This document shows, piece after piece, positions 37,544 to 38,224 of a stretch of DNA of 38,224 nucleotides. The stretch is from an uncultured Eubacteriales bacterium (GTDB taxonomy: Bacteria > Bacillota > Clostridia > Christensenellales > Aristaeellaceae). The notes beneath the pieces were generated by a model that saw only the letters and a program-made list of their open reading frames with translations, ran no database searches and was not told the DNA's origin. Made by a program: the position numbers and the translations under genes. Position 1 is the stretch's first letter, and each line of letters starts with the position of its first letter. The stretch covers positions 1 to 38,224 of the forward strand of contig CADBEB010000027.1 of assembly GCA_902793605.1 (NCBI GenBank), in the 5' to 3' direction.

Positions 37544-37574
37544 CGTGGAAGTCTTGAGATATAAGGCTTCCACG
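37544..37574 (+). terminator. Hairpin after the orphan tRNA 3' end
   Basis: CGTGGAAGTCTT pairs with AAGGCTTCCACG (12 bp, one G-U, 7-base loop). Like the first copy, the second tRNA 3' end is followed at once by a strong hairpin. No T tract follows, so termination is uncertain. Confidence 0.5.
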
Positions 37575-37885
37575 GACTACGGTTCCATGGGCGCAGGACT
37601 TGATTTCCACCCTGCCCACCCTGGTGCTGTATATGTGCATGAGCAGCCAGGTGCAGAGAAGCCTAGTGGCCGGAGCGGTCAAGGGATAAAACCGATACCG
37701 TTGTACTTGATCTTTATTCCATCCTTCCATTTAAAATTGTGTCATATCACGAAGTCGGCATAAAAAGGCGAAAAAGAAAGTTCCTTTTCTTTTTAGAACT
37801 TGTGTGGTAGGATAAAATCCGCTGGTGGACAGCAACCCAATCAAGACAGCGGAATGAAATCCGCTGCCTAAAAAAGAGGAACACC
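37575..37885. other. Spacer before the last gene, with imperfect and alternative hairpins
   Basis: A 311-bp stretch without a credible gene. It holds an imperfect inverted repeat at 37617-37652, a T-rich hairpin at 37771-37790 (AAAAAGAAA/TTTCTTTTT), and the set TCCGCTG (37818-37824), CAGCGGA (37847-37853), TCCGCTG (37860-37866), in which the middle word can pair with either neighbour. A weak promoter (TTGTGT, 18 bp, TAAAAA at 37737-37766) is possible. Confidence 0.5.
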
Positions 37886-38224
37886 ATGGCCAGAAAAAAA
37901 TTTTCCCTGAGCGGGTGGTACAAGCGCTTTTTCCTGAACGAAAGGACTTCCATGATTGCAGCCGTGCTGAGCCTGCTGATTCTGCCGGTCATCTATTATT
38001 TCGGAAACCGGTCCGGCGGGCTGGATCTGGCGGGCCGGTTTGATCTGATGATGCGGCTGGTGCTGATCGCGACGCTGCTGTACTCGCTGAAAAAGCACAA
38101 GCTGTTTCTGATGCAGGCGACCACGGTCGGACTGCTGTTCTGCATGCTGTGCGCTCAGTCCCAGTACGCGCTGGGAAATCTGGCCAGCAGGGACTCTGAG
38201 ACCTATATCAGGATGGGACTGCAG
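37886..38224 (+). CDS. Membrane protein, N-terminal part (cut by window edge)
   Basis: The first 113 codons of a gene that runs off the window. It has a basic N-terminus (M-A-R-K-K-F-S-L-S-G-W-Y-K-R) and three hydrophobic segments at about 23-40, 52-68 and 74-90. I do not recognise the family from this part. AGAGGA lies 6 bases before the ATG. The preceding spacer carries alternative hairpins that may control it. Confidence 0.7.
   Translation, partial: MARKKFSLSGWYKRFFLNERTSMIAAVLSLLILPVIYYFGNRSGGLDLAGRFDLMMRLVLIATLLYSLKKHKLFLMQATTVGLLFCMLCAQSQYALGNLASRDSETYIRMGLQ

Overview
The window looks like a GC-rich chromosome segment of a Firmicute, most likely a gut or rumen Clostridia in or near the Christensenellales. 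The signs are strong AGGAGG ribosome binding sites, a Clostridia-style S10-spc operon, zinc-binding types of S14 and L36, KOW-protein/map/infA linkage, soj-parB, WalJ/YycJ and two ABC-F proteins. The lineage is inferred from protein style, because there is no rRNA here. Nearly everything from 1 to 33151 is read on the minus strand.

Layout: 1-670 holds seven tRNA genes in one minus-strand cluster behind a near-consensus promoter. 748-1859 is a two-gene unit: a DUF368/PopT undecaprenyl-phosphate translocase and a small zinc-ribbon protein. Then come hpf (ribosome hibernation), a cellobiose phosphorylase with its own promoter and a LacI-like palindrome over the -35, a YbiT-type ABC-F protein, a PepV-like dipeptidase, a small unknown protein, uvrC and a membrane-anchored unknown protein. 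11361-24570 is the ribosomal protein operon: rpsJ-rplC-rplD-rplW-rplB-rpsS-rplV-rpsC-rplP-rpmC-rpsQ-rplN-rplX-rplE-rpsN-rpsH-rplF-rplR-rpsE-rpmD-rplO-secY-adk-map-KOW-infA-rpmJ. It ends at a strong terminator and lacks the usual rpsM-rpsK-rpsD-rpoA-rplQ tail. 24896-32538 is a tightly packed minus-strand series: soj-parB, a lipid-linked sugar transferase, a split transketolase pair, a LicD-type transferase, WalJ/YycJ and a YdiF-type ABC-F protein. rpiB precedes it.

From 33237 on, many genes are on the plus strand: a two-gene zinc/manganese-type ABC importer behind a perfect 12+12 bp palindrome, a convergent GNAT/YunG-like fusion gene (minus), a secreted two-SH3b protein, a tRNA-Ala, a dense group of hairpins with a second copy of the tRNA-Ala 3' end, and the start of a membrane protein cut by the window edge.

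The most unusual features are these. (1) Ribosomal protein L16 carries a C-terminal tail of about 145 residues made of Ala/Lys/Glu 11-residue repeats, doubling the protein. (2) In the YbiT-type ABC-F protein one composite ATP site has lost its P-loop lysine, catalytic glutamate and switch histidine, while the other is intact. (3) The hairpin-rich stretch after tRNA-Ala is bounded by a 27-bp exact copy of the tRNA 3' end. (4) Candidate operators lie over the cellobiose phosphorylase and metal transporter promoters. Surface-glycan functions (PopT, sugar transferase, LicD, split transketolase) recur, but I see no complete glycan locus. I found no CRISPR array, transposase or integrase gene.
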